Source of the DNA: Crocodylus rhombifer
Taxonomy: Eukaryota; Chordata; Crocodylia; Crocodylidae
Direction: 5' to 3'
DNA length: 64,000 nucleotides
Assembly: GCA_038503035.1 (NCBI GenBank)
Contig: JAVSML010001077.1
Span: 62,001 to 126,000, forward strand
Numbering within the stretch: position 1 is the stretch's first letter; every line of letters begins with the position of its first letter. The notes under the pieces were generated by a model that had not been told where the DNA came from, did no database searches, and saw nothing but the letters and a program-made list of their open reading frames with translations. A program made the position numbers and the translations under genes. This document shows positions 12,554 to 23,030 of this stretch, in pieces.

Positions 12554-12565
12554 CTAATGTTGATG
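12554..12565 (-). CDS. CDKN2AIPNL: CDKN2AIPNL exon 3 (three codons plus stop)
   Basis: The minus strand shows a strong 3' splice site (TTTCTCTTTATTTTTAG, AG at 12567-12566) followed directly by CAT CAA CAT TAG. This gives His-Gln-His-stop, joined in phase 0 to the Lys that ends exon 2. The mammalian protein ends KKHQS, also with HQ from a tiny last exon, so the match in place, phase and length is convincing. Here the final residue is His, not Ser. At 12 coding bases it is easily missed by gene finders. A different last exon is possible, but no better candidate was seen between 11.0 and 14.1 kb. Confidence 0.8.
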   Translation of the reverse strand, partial: HQH

Positions 12566-14185
12566 CTAAAAATAAAGAGAAACAATGAAAACAAGTTAAG
12601 TGCTTGCGACACAGAAGTGCTCATTGGCAGCGAAGCAAATGATCCTCAGAATTTTACTTCACTTAGACACCATGAAGAAAGATTAAATGAGTATGTGGTA
12701 CCCTGCAACAGAAAAATTTGTACAATACTGCTAATTCTCTTTTGATAGCTAGAGCCTACTTCTAGCTATTCAGGAGGTGTACTCGATTGTTGTCAGTAGA
12801 CGCAACTTAGACACTTAAAAGTAAAACCTTAGTACTAAAATAGCCACCAGAAAAATCACTCAGAATGTTTATCCTATTTTCTTCATTTACATTTACGAAG
12901 CAATACTCCAGCTAAGCCGTAGTGGTAAGAAATGTAATTGTGAACCTGACAGATTTCTGAATTCAACATGCAGACTGTAGAAGTGTGACTGCCAATAGAA
13001 GGAGAATGAAAAAAAATCAGTTTTTCTTGGCACCAAATATAAATTTAGATGCTGGATTAGACAACTTTTAAACAGTGTGTGAAGAACTCGCTCTGATTTT
13101 GACCTACAGTAGTACTGAAGGATTTCCTTAACTTGAAACACTACAAAGATTATAAGCAATTAACTCCATTGTTTCCTAGCACAATTTGCAGTACAGTAAG
13201 CGCTCAAGGTGTGGCTTTATTTTATCCTCAGTAAATAACAGGGGTGAAAAAACTCTCACACAGATTGTGGTCTTGGCATTTCAATTGATTCTGCAAGCAA
13301 ATGGATCTGAATCATCTACCTCACCCTGATCCAAATTTTAAATTACAGTTCAGTTACCTAGAGCTCAAAATCAAATTTGAGAGACATGAAGCCAAATGTT
13401 TTCAGTTTGGCAAGCCAAAGTCATTTCAGAGAAGTTTAACATATCTGTACTCCCTCCACCCCAAAAATGCAATTCCCAAGTAGACATGAAGGACAGCAGG
13501 ATATTTACTTAACACCTTCAAAAGTTCAACTAAAAGAGCAGCGATTTCAAGTCACTTTTCCTATTAGGCACTGTGTTAACATGATTTTTCTTCTTGTCAG
13601 GAAGAACAAAGAAAACCACAACTTAACACTTAAATAACTACGCTAATCATTAAAAACAGGAAACAAAGCAAAGCCAAACAAACTTGAGCCACATGTTGAT
13701 AGCAGCAAGTTCAAACACTTCAGAAAGCATGACTTCAAACTTGGCATCACATCTCTACAGTGCAAGGTCTTTAGGTTTGTTTTTGACCTTAGTTACCCAA
13801 CTGCAGCAACACCTTCACTTAAGGCAATTTGGTTGGGAAGGTGATTTACCAGCCTTTCACCTCACCTGTACCCCATTCAGAGAGAGTAAGGCTCTCATCC
13901 TGCAATGGTACTGAACCACAAACAGATGAGCAATCCCTGAAGGCAAAGGGAGCAATCCCTGAAGGCAAAGCAATCCCTGAAGGCTTCAGAGCTGGCACAG
14001 AGGAAGCTGAACAGCTAAGACTCAGAAACAAATCCTGTAACCCAAGCGCTGCCTGATCCCTAGCGCAGCACAACCACGCTATGCAAGGAGAGAGCTGTGC
14101 CTTTCAGACCAGGCGGCAATGCTCCTTCAGGGCTGTGCGCCCCGCAGTGCATGCCTCCGAGCCAGGGGTCCCAGCCCACCCTTAC
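12566..14185 (-). other. CDKN2AIPNL: CDKN2AIPNL intron 2
   Basis: 1.62-kb intron with donor GTAAGG at 14185-14180 and acceptor AG at 12567-12566 (minus strand). It contains no recognised transposon, unlike most of the window, and one short tandem repeat at 13930-13985. Confidence 0.8.
13930..13985. repeat. Three-copy tandem repeat, 22/18-bp spacing
   Basis: GCAATCCCTGAAGGCAAAGGGA, then GCAATCCCTGAAGGCAAA, then GCAATCCCTGAAGGCT. Three direct copies start at 13930, 13952 and 13970 within CDKN2AIPNL intron 2, about 200 bp from exon 2. It has the appearance of a young microduplication. Confidence 0.9.
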
Positions 14186-14285
14186 CTTCCTCATCAGCTC
14201 GTCCCTGGTGGTGAACCGGGGGGTGTCTTCCACCGTGATCCCCTCAGCCATGTCTGTCACCTTGTCCAGGAGGTCCCTGCTGTAG
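14186..14285 (-). CDS. CDKN2AIPNL: CDKN2AIPNL exon 2
   Basis: Second coding exon of the CDKN2AIP N-terminal-like protein. The acceptor is preceded by CTTCTTTTCCTGGTGCAG on the minus strand; the first base (C) completes a Ser codon begun in exon 1. The exon then encodes YSRDLLDKVTDMAEGITVED and continues with a PRFTTRDELMRK segment, ending at a GTAAGG donor. This is the second half of the XTBD fold (XRN2-binding domain), through which CDKN2AIP, NKRF and CDKN2AIPNL bind and stabilise the nuclear 5'-3' exoribonuclease XRN2. The match to the mammalian protein is high and the frame is intact. Length is 100 bp, phase 2 in and 0 out. Confidence 0.95.
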
Positions 14286-14344
14286 CTGCACCAGGAAAAG
14301 AAGGGGCCTGTGAGGAGCGGCCAGCTGCATGGGGCCTTGCGCTG

Positions 14345-14472
14345 CACCTGCAGGTGGGGAGGGGGTGGGGCCACACCTGCGGGGGGCACACCTGCAGGGG
14401 GCAGGGAGGGGCGGGCCACACCTGCAGGCGGTGGGGAGGGGCGGCACCGCCCCTCATGGGGCGCACCTGCAG
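14345..14472 (-). repeat. CDKN2AIPNL: 15-bp-period minisatellite that overlaps the exon 1 donor
   Basis: On the plus strand the core CACCTGCAG (or CACCTGCGG) occurs at 14345, 14374, 14389, 14419 and 14464. The spacings are 29, 15, 30 and 45 bases, i.e. near-exact multiples of 15. On the coding strand each copy reads CTGCAGGTG, and the last (14472-14464) is the real exon 1 donor. Intron 1 (14466-14286) is only 181 bp and largely consists of this array and related GGGGCGG-rich spacer. Confidence 0.85.
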
Positions 14473-14693
14473 CCGAGGAAGACGTGGTTGGCCCAGACCA
14501 TGGAGAGCGCGAGGAGCTGGTCGAGGCGCGCAGCGGCGGGCGTGCCGTCGGCAGGCAGGTGGCGCAGTAGGAAGGCGCGCCGGGCTTGCCAGTGCTTCTC
14601 GTTCTCCGAGTAGGCGCGGAAGCAGTCGAGGCCCTCGGCCTCGTCCGCCTCCTCGCCCACCATCCCGGCTCCCGACCACCCCACTCCCACCAT
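14467..14693 (-). CDS. CDKN2AIPNL: CDKN2AIPNL exon 1, start codon and XTBD N-terminal half
   Basis: First coding exon. It starts MVGVGWSGAGMVGEEADEAE, then carries a CFRAYSENEKHWQARRAFLL segment and RLDQLLALSMVWANHVFLGC, the hallmark of the XTBD/XRN2-binding family. CDKN2AIPNL is a short (human 116-residue) relative of CARF/CDKN2AIP thought to act in the nucleus through XRN2. From the ATG at 14693 the three exons give 112 residues. A second in-frame ATG at 14663 would give 102 residues and starts MVGEEA, like the mammalian MVGGEA, so it is a real alternative; both have G at -3 and +4. The frame stays open far upstream (to 15026), but no homology supports that. Exon 1 ends TGC AG, followed by GTGCGC. 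Confidence 0.93.
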
Positions 14694-15400
14694 GCCGCGC
14701 GGCGCCGGAAGCAGCCGCCACAGAGACGGGAAGGCGTCAGCTAGTGCGGCCCAAACAGCTGCCCGCTCTATCTCGCTGAGACGCTCTACTGCTCTGGAGG
14801 ACTGGTCCGGGATGTGGCACGTGAGTGCTCTATGGAGCAGTGGGGCCTGGCGCCCCTGTGCGCATGTGCCCTGGGTCTCCCCGCAGACCTTTTCCCCCAG
14901 GGACATAGGAAGGCCTATTGCAGAGCCGGGGGGAGTGACCCGCAAGGGCCAGGGTCCCTCCTGCTCAGAGCTCTGCCCCAACCAGCCCCAGGCCAGCACT
15001 GGTGGTCGTGAAATGCTGCATAACAAAGCGCAGCACTAGAGGAGACCAGGGAAGGGACAGGCCCAGACGCCCTTGGCAGGTGCCCAGGCCAGCTTGGCGG
15101 GACAGCCGCGCCCCGTGTGGGACAACCCGGTCAGGGCTCACCATCTGGCTCTGGAGGGAAGGATGAGCCTGGTCCCGCTTGCCCCTGCTTTGGGATTGCC
15201 CCAGTGCTGGTGTAAACCGCCCGAGTCCTGCTTCCCTCCAGCAGCGTGAATGAAAACGTCAGGTTCGTTCCCATGAGTGCGAGCTGCCTCCGTCCTTGTG
15301 TGTGGAGGGTCACCAAGGCCCCTGAGCAGCCTGACTCGGGGCAAAATCTGCAGGTCACGCCAAAGGGCGCGCAAACTCCAAAAGCCCTCAGCCAGCCAAG
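14694..15400 (-). promoter_or_regulatory. CDKN2AIPNL: CpG-rich promoter region of CDKN2AIPNL
   Basis: Dense CpG and GC content begins over exons 1-2 and continues about 700 bp upstream of the start codon, typical of a housekeeping promoter. In the minus-strand sense a CTTCCGG ETS-type site lies just upstream of the ATG, and a CACGTG E-box occurs at 14818-14823. No TATA box is visible. No divergent gene was recognised on the plus strand; the long plus-strand frames here mirror GC content. Confidence 0.65.
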
Positions 15401-17873
15401 GGATCGGGCAACACGTTGACAGAAGTGGTTCAGTGTAGGCAAGGGCATGCAGGAAGCAACAATTTGACTCTCTACACGTTGCTGAGTACGAAATTAACTG
15501 CAACTGCTCAGGAAAAAAAAATAAAAGACCTATGCATCACTCTTACCAGCTCGGTGAAAACACCTATTCTGTGTTCAGCAGCAGTTAGGCAAACAAGATG
15601 TAGGCTGCAGTAAGAAAAGGATAAAGAATAATACAGGAAACATTAAAATTAACAGTGCGCCATCATCGTCAGCATTGTGTCCAGATCTAGATACTTCATT
15701 TGAAAAAGTAAGTAGAAGTGGTTTGAAGACAGGTAATAAGACTAATAGTTTGGGGAGTCTTCCATAGAAGAAACAATGGAAAAGCACGGTTTAGTTTTGA
15801 GAGGAAGACAGACATGAACTCTAGTAGAAGCAAATTAAATGGTTCAGACAAAGACCACAAACAAACAAAGCACTGAATGAATTAAAAGGAAAACAATTCT
15901 AATCCAGATTCACAACAAGTGAAGATCTTTTTAAATTCTTGTGGGGAAAAAAGTGTCCTTTTCTGGACTCCTTTTAAGTTAGCTCCTTAATGCAATAGGA
16001 TACTGATTCTGGGTTTCTTTTATAATTAATGAACAAATTAATTTAGGGAGGCAGCATGTACTCAACCAATATGGAGTTTGACTTGAACATTGGGATTAAT
16101 TATGAAAAATACCATTGGGCATTTAACGGGTGTATGTTTTGGTTTTATATCTTATCCATGGCACTGGTTCATTAATAATAAATGAACCTGAATAACAAGA
16201 GCTTTCCATTCTTTCGACTTCCATGGCAAGATCTAAAAACAGTTTAGGAATTTAATTAAATGGATCATCCCAAGATTCTTGTAGCACAGGTATATGTTAT
16301 TACCCCTTACTTTACTATTTACTACTGGGGAAGAGAAGGCACAGAGAACTTGAGTGGCTTGTCAAGAGTCAAAGAGGAAGTCTGTGATGCATCTGTAAAC
16401 TAACCCATTTCACCTGACTCCCAAACCTTGTCTTTGAGCAAAAGATCATCCTTTTGCGCAGGTTCTGCACTGAGTTTTGTCAGAGAAAGAAGGACCAAAT
16501 AAGAAACTACCAATATCTTCCTCTGATTTCATCTTTCTTTTTGTAGCTCTTGGCTAACTAAACATTCTTCCATCCAAATACAAACCCAGTCCAAACTAGG
16601 ACGAGCTGATCCTTGGGACACAAATGTAATTTGCTTTCTTGCTGCAATCAGACTCATTGCTATTGCTTGTGGTCCCCACTGGGTTAGTCACAATGGTCAA
16701 AATAAGCTTCTGCATAAGTGTTCCTAGGATTGAGGCCTTGGTTTCTGAAATGTGATGAAATCACAGCTGGAGGTGCTACATCTGTAGCTTCTTTGGCATC
16801 TTTGTGGGAGGTTTCATATTAATAGTCAATGAATTCAATGTGTCAGAAACAAACAAATCTTTAAATATTTAGAGATTAGTAGTTCCCTAATAAAAAATTT
16901 ACAAGTTTAAAAAAAAAAAGATACCTCATTCACCGGAGTGGCATTTAGATGCTCTGGTGATAGGCATGATGCAAATGCCGACAAGAGAACTCAGATAACA
17001 GAGATTTTGAAAGATGTTTGCACTCAGCCTGTAATGAAAGCTGCTGAAGTTCAGAGCTTGTAGTTACTGACAAGTGTCTAATAGGAAGCAGACAAAGGCT
17101 GTGGTAGATTACTGTGCTTACATAGCCTGACTTCCCTCCTCCATGGCTCTATTTGGGCATAGTTTTTTTGAAGAGGAAAGATTAACAGTGACTCTGGAAG
17201 TTAGTGGGTGGGGGGCTCTCCTGCCTGAGAGAGCTCATGGTTGTATCTCCCACCTTCCTGGATGGCTTCCTACTCACCATGTGATAGTCCAATGACATCG
17301 GTCCTGACTAGCTCAGGAGCCACAGAGCTGCAGCTAATTCGCCTCAGGAGGAAGTGAGGGAACACACCCAAGTTCAAAAGAAAAAACCTGCGGTGCATCA
17401 CGTACATAGTGGCATTGGAGTGAATGTCCTTTGCCCAGTACATGGATTGGGAGGCAGGGAGAACTTTGATGATGTTTTCTGTGAAGAGCTGCAGGTGGGA
17501 AGTTGGAGAGCCACAGGTAACTCAGGAGCCACAAACGCAGCGTTACTGCTACAGGGTACCCTGTGTGGGGACAGGCTCGCTGCAGTGTCCTGTCAAAGTT
17601 GCTCCAATGTTCAGAAAAGACTTCCAGCTTCTTCCTTGCAGCACAGAGTAACATGACTAAGAGCTGTGGAGGGCTGTGATTTCAGATCCTTTGTGCTGTG
17701 AGTGACTTAAGCACCAGGCTAGAGAGCCAGGTTGTGTCTTGCTCACTCTGGCTCAACCACTGTCTTCTTTTTTTTTCTTGTACAATGGAAAAGTGTGAAC
17801 TGGCTGACTCAAAAGTGCTTCCCCCAGCCCCACACAGCCTGTAGCCTCATGGCTCCTGGGTGAATCCCCACCA
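15401..17873. other. Intergenic upstream of CDKN2AIPNL
   Basis: Mostly AT-rich unique sequence with a MIR-like fragment (listed separately). On the minus strand 17488-17278 there is an open segment between an acceptor-like CTTCCCACCTGCAG and a donor-like GTGAGTAGG. The translation is not recognised, so it is reported only as a finding. Confidence 0.45.
16308..16440 (-). repeat. MIR SINE remnant
   Basis: The segment GGCACAGAGAACTTGAGTGG, followed by GCTTGTCAAGAGTC, resembles the conserved core of MIR read in reverse (GAGGCACAGAGAGGTTAAGT, then GACTTGCCCAAGGTC). The match is diverged, as expected for this ancient tRNA-derived amniote SINE. Confidence 0.6.
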
Positions 17874-19008
17874 AGTCTGGACTTCAGCAAGGCCTTTGAC
17901 ACTGTCTCCTACCCTGTTCTCGTTAAAAAACTAGGTGACTGTGGCATTAATGCCTACACAGTCAGATGGATTGCAAATTAGCTGAAGGGTTGTACTCGGA
18001 GGGTAGTGGCGGACAGGTCTTTTTCAACCTGGAGGGAAGTGGGCAGTGGGGTCCCCCAGGGCTTGGTCCTCAGGCTCGCATTGTTCAATTTCTCTATTAG
18101 TGACTTGGATGATGGGGTGAAAAGCAGCCTGTTTAAATTTGCTGATGATACCAAGATTTGGGGTGAGGTGGGCACACTAGTAGGGAAGGACAGATTACAG
18201 CAGGACCTGGACAGGTTACAAGGGTGAGCTAACAAAAAATAGGATGCGTTCCAATACTGACAAGTGCAGGGTGCTGCACTTGGGTAGTAGGAACCAGCAG
18301 CACACTTACAAGCTGGGAGATTCCCTTCTTGAGGGCAGGGTGGCAGAAAGAGATCTTGGAGTCATTATATGGGCCAACAATGCGAGGTCACGGTCAGTAG
18401 GGCTGACCGCACCTTGTCGTGCATCCACAGATGCATCTCAACCAGGGCCAAGGAGACGATCCTCCCCCTCTATGTGATACTGGTCAGGCCGCAGCTGGAC
18501 TACTGTGTTCAGTTCTGGGCGCTGCACTTCAGGAGGGATGTCGACAACATGGAGAGGGTCCAGAGGAGGCCACTCGCATGATCCGGGGACAGCAGGACAG
18601 GCCCTACGAGGAGAGGCTATGGGACCTGAACCTGTTCAGCCTTCGCAAGAGAAGGCTGAGGGGGGGGACCTGGTGGCCATCTATAAACTCACTAGGAGGG
18701 ACCAGCAGGGTTTGGGAGAGACCTTGTTCCCCCTAGCCCCCCTGGGATAACAAGGAATAATGGCCACAAGTTGTTAGAGAGTAGGTTTAGACTAGACAGC
18801 TGAAGGGACTATTTCACAGTCAGGGCGGCTAGGAGCTGGAACCAACTTCCAAGGGAAGTGGTGCTGGCTCCTACCCTGGGGGTCTTTAAGAGGAGGCTAG
18901 ACACCTACCTGGCTAGGGTCATTTGAGCCCAGTTTTCACTCCTGCCCAGGACAGGGGCTTGGACTTAAAGATCTGCAAGGTCCCTTCTGACCCTACTTCT
19001 ATGAATCC
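17874..19008 (+). mobile_element. CR1 LINE fragment (RT to 3' end)
   Basis: 5'-truncated CR1. It starts at the DFSKAFDTVS block of the reverse transcriptase. Next come GSGVPQGLVL, an FADDTKIWG core with the catalytic Asp pair near 18140, a KCRVLHLGSRN block near 18266, a QLDYCVQFWALHFRRDVDNM segment near 18495, and the C-terminal region. The 3'UTR ends AGGTCCCTTCTGACCCTACT and CTATGAATC. Frameshifts and stops (for example near 17980) make it inactive. The right end abuts a tRNA-like SINE of opposite sense. Confidence 0.9.
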
Positions 19009-19009
19009 A

Positions 19010-19085
19010 AGTAGAAAGGGAACTGAAACCAGGTCCTCCGCACCCTAGATGAATACTCTTACCACTAGGCTAGTATCTAAAAGGG
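19010..19085 (-). repeat. tRNA-derived SINE head
   Basis: The minus strand reads TAGCCTAGTGGTAAGAGTAT (box A-like) and, about 30 bases on, CTGGTTTCAGTTCC (box B-like). The arrangement is that of a tRNA-derived SINE promoter, not a functional tRNA: box B lacks the GTTCRANNC consensus and no full cloverleaf is apparent. CR1 sequence begins immediately to its left. Confidence 0.6.
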
Positions 19086-20584
19086 AAGCATCATTCCCTT
19101 GCCCTGTGTTTTAAAGAGTGACCTCTCCTCCAGTTTTGAAAGAACAGGCATAGGAAGCATTGACAGCTGCCTCCTGAAGAGGGTTTGACAGATGGAGCCA
19201 CGTGCCTCCCTGTATCCCAGAGGAAGCTGACAAAGACCTGTTGAGGAGTGGGATTTCACATACACCCCTCCTCACCTTTCCCACTGGCAGCTCAATGCTC
19301 AGTGTGTTGCAAGTTTAGGATCCCATTCTTAGAGACCTGCCTCTCCTCTGCACCCTGGGTACCTAACCCGCACCTGCTGGGGCAGAACGTGGGTGTCGCA
19401 GTGCTCAGTGCTGTGGCACCTGAATCCCAGTTTGGATCTAGTCCTTGGGCTGCACAGGGGCAGCGTAGCAGGGGGCTGGGATTGAGTCTTGCTGTGGTTT
19501 GTTTATATCACAAGAAATTTGAAAATAAAACTGAAAGATAAGGGGAGGGAGGAGTGTTGGCTCATTGGGCCTTCTGCCAAATGTATTTCTAGAATCTTTT
19601 CTCCTACCTCCTGTTCAAAAACAAAAGGACCACACCGGGAACAACAACCCAACATATAGATCTGTCACCTTGACTGTTTAAAGGAAAGGACTGGGAGAGG
19701 AAAAGGAGGAAGCCAGTAGCCCTGGAAACAAAATGGAAATACCCATACATCCCACTCTTCAAATCGCTGTCAATACAAAGGGCAGAGAATTGTGTTGTAA
19801 AACAGACTCAACTCTGCACTGTGTAGGAAGGGGCTGGCCCTCCAGCCTAGTCCTGGTAGTGAGAACTTGTGCAAGGGGCATAGGGAAGGTGTCTAGACAT
19901 TGCTTTTCAGGCTTCTGTAATATCCATGTCAAGTTTGGAGTCATGTATTTAAAATAATTTCCAAACTGTAGACTCTTTTTTCCAATTGCGCCTTGAGTCT
20001 CTGTCATATCACAGCTGCCATGAGCAGAGAACAGAAAAAAACCCACAAGAATATGTAAAACTTTTCAGACTCTGATAATGGCTGTAATTAACATCACAAG
20101 GCTATGGAAATTGCAATATTCCCCAAAGATTGCCTGTCATTCTTTTGTATTACTGCAGTGGTAATAAAGATTTAAAAACAGGATATCTTCTGTGTTTGGA
20201 ACTGTCCTGCTAGCAGTAATTAATATTCCAGTTCCCCATGGCAGTGTCAATCCATTCTTAACATTTGTGCTAGAATGGCACTTCTGAGGTGTATTGTGTG
20301 GAAGCTGTATCCTGTCATAAAGTGAGCACATGACTCTTAAACAATATATGTTGCTCCAAGTCCCAAATGGGACCAATTTATGCCTTTTCCTTATGACCTT
20401 CAAGTTGTTCTTCCCGAGGGTGTAGCATGCTCTGTGTTGGCCAGTAAGCAGGCCAGTAAAATAAATAACATACCATTGTAAATTCCAGGGTGAGTTTAAC
20501 AATCTGGAACTCAGTGATGTGGCATAATGAATTATTTCTGTCTATAAACACACACCAAAGGTAAGAAGAGCTTTGCATTAAGGA
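19086..20584. other. Intergenic, no gene seen
   Basis: No convincing coding sequence or classified repeat. The open frames present lack homology and splice context. Confidence 0.45.
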
Positions 20585-20715
20585 GGCATTGTGGCCTTTT
20601 AGGGCCCTGGAGTAGAATTCAGCGTATGTGGGTTTGCATCTCAATTCTACCACTTACATGCTGTGTGAGCTTGAGCAAATAACTTAAGATCTTTGTGGTT
20701 AGTAAAACAGAGTAA
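20585..20715 (+). repeat. MIR SINE remnant
   Basis: Clear MIR layout: CCCTGGAGTAGAATTCAGC, then CTACCACTTACATGCTGTGT, then GAGCTTGAGCAAATAACTTA and AGATCTTTGTGG. This follows the consensus (CCACTTACTAGCTGTGTGAC, CTTGGGCAAGTTACTTAACC). It is a diverged ancient copy. Confidence 0.85.
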
Positions 20716-22379
20716 TGAATCCTAAACTCTCTGGATTTTGAAGACATGTTATTGTTTGTTTTACTTTCATAGTTTGTGTAATTTGGACAACTGTCATCTT
20801 GGCTGATATACCAGGGATTGAATGGGGCTCTCTAGAGCCAAAATAAGGTAAATGAATGAAGGTACTTTACCTAAAGCCCTTTGTAGCCTCTGTAGCTTGG
20901 TGAATTCTCCAGCATGCTCCTTACTTCTGCTTCTGTTCAAAGGGCTTCTGTTCTTGCCCCAGGTACTCAAGACTTGGAGCATTTTAAATCCCAGGCAAGC
21001 TCCTACTTATGTGATGGCTGCCATCTTGGACAGCATGTCCACATACAATGTCCAAAGCTCCCTTAAAATGTTTCAGCTGCATTACATTGGGTTATACAGA
21101 CTTTACTGACTTAATGTTTCTCCTTTTTCTAATTCAGGTGTCATCAGGTATGGAGCAGAGACCATGGATATGGGGCTTTGTCCAAGGTTCAATCATAAAA
21201 GCATGATGTCTGGTAAATGTTAAGTATTATTATTTAATGTTGTTGTTATAGTGGGAGTAGAGTCAGGGGAGCTTAGCTTTGAAATATGGCCCTTTACACA
21301 TACTGAGAGACTGCTTTGTCTTTCGTGACTGACCACAAACTAGAAGAAAACAGAAATGCCATCTCTTTTGAATTAATTATGAGCAACACAGCTCTTGCCA
21401 TTATCTGTTTACACATTATTGGCCTTGTGATGTGCTGGTGAGAGATTTCCTTTCACCATCTAGCCCAAACATACTTTCAATTTAAGCCCAACTTCATTAA
21501 AAAGGCTGCTCACTTTACTTGTTGAAAGGGTCATTGTGCAAGATATTACAGTGTTTTCATTGTGCTGGTTCACCCAAAATTCCAGTAACTATTTTGTAAA
21601 AAAAAGGTCTAAAGTGAACTTCTACTGCTCATGAAAGATATTTCATTGAATGCATTGATCTCCGAATCTTTTGTCCACATAGATCTTTAAAATGACCCAA
21701 ATAACTTTCAGTCAAAACTTGTAGGATTCAGGTGCTTGTCATTAAACTGTCCGGACCTGATGTTATTCCCATATATTTCGATGGCCGTTTTGCCATTGAA
21801 TTCACTGGGAACAAGAACATACCCTTTATTCAATGAGAAAAGGATAAATTACATACAGTTGAATTTGTGTTACTGTTTTCTTTCTCTCCCTGTGTTGCAG
21901 TTACAGAAAGAAAACTGAAAACAAAAATCCAACACATTTTAATTAAGATAAATGCAGAGATGCTTGTTGCATCTGTAGGGATAATACACTCTCTCTCAAG
22001 GGGACAAAGCCGTTTTTGCAGTTTGATTTATTGCCACTTCCCTCCCTGAAGTGTATGGAAGTACTGGGGGTATGCCAGCCCACTTCACGTCTCTCCTGGG
22101 TAGTGAAGGTCAGCAGGGATGCAGCCAGCCCTCTTTTGATGGATACTGTTAGACTTTCTTTGTGTGAGAATAGGGGACAAGGTGTTCTCCAGGAGGCACT
22201 GCTAAGAACTCTACTCAAGAAGTGAAGCACAGTGGTGATGACTTCACCAGCATTCAGGTTGTATTGAATCTCCTGGCTTTTGGATAGATCCACAAACAAA
22301 CAAGTGGCAGTAAAGCCACCGTGGTGATCTTTGCAGTGTTTAGATTTTTATGAGTCTGGTGAGACCAGGATTTGGAATG
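20716..22379. other. Intergenic, no gene seen
   Basis: AT-rich sequence without recognised genes or repeats. Confidence 0.45.
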
Positions 22380-23030
22380 GAAACTGCATAGTAGCCATTG
22401 ATTGATCTTCTTCGGGCTATGGTCAAAGAGAATATGTCCATTCTGACACTGTTGGGTCTGTCAGATGCAGCTGATATGATTGACAATGAAGCACTAGTGA
22501 GAGTGGACACAACTGCTTTGAAGTGATTTAATTCTGCTTAAAACATAGGCTGATTCTGTGCAAATCCACAAGGACTGCTTCACACAAGATACCACAGATT
22601 ATACTCCCCCCCACACACACCTCCTCCTTCAAGGTCTATATAAGGTTGCTAGGAGGGTTAATAAGAAGGCATGAAGTAAAGTGTATGAATTATGCAGATG
22701 ATACTCAGCTGCATAACTATTGTAAATGAGCCAGCATCTGCAGGAGGTTGGGAGTTAGACACATTTTAGTTGGCTTACACTTTATCCAGATAAAGCAGAG
22801 ATACTGGTAGTTTGGGGAAGCAGCAAAAAGAACTGGATAGAACTATATTGGTATCTCTACCAGAGGGAGTGAAGCTGGTATTTGTAATTTTGACAGTCAA
22901 CACCATGGCTGGGTGTCTTAGAAAGTGCATATTTTCATCTGTACTTGATAGAGAGATTGCAGACTTTTGCCTAGGATGTGGATTTTGTTCTACTACCTCA
23001 TACTTGTTACTGGTTCCCATGATACTGTAA
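22380..23030 (+). mobile_element. Ancient L3/CR1-like LINE reverse-transcriptase relic
   Basis: Broken translations preserve the order of RT motifs: LSDAADMIDNEAL near 22457-22495 (family DLSAAFDTVDHEIL), then YADDTQLHNY near 22690 (the catalytic YADDTQLY box), then a PDKAEILVVWGS segment near 22788 (family NPDKTEVLLVG). Frameshifts separate them. The pattern fits the old L3/L2-grade LINEs found across amniotes better than the younger CR1 copies elsewhere in the window. Confidence 0.7.

Noticed and set aside
14081..14779. 232-codon plus-strand open frame over the CpG island
   Set aside because: It lies opposite CDKN2AIPNL exons 1-2, has low-complexity Arg/Pro-rich sequence and no homology; it reflects GC content.
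14694..15026. N-terminal extension of CDKN2AIPNL exon 1 to an ATG at 15026
   Set aside because: The frame is open but the extension has no similarity to the family, and the length from 14693 already fits.
19010..19085. Functional tRNA gene on the minus strand
   Set aside because: Box B deviates from consensus and no full cloverleaf or terminator is apparent; a SINE head is more likely.
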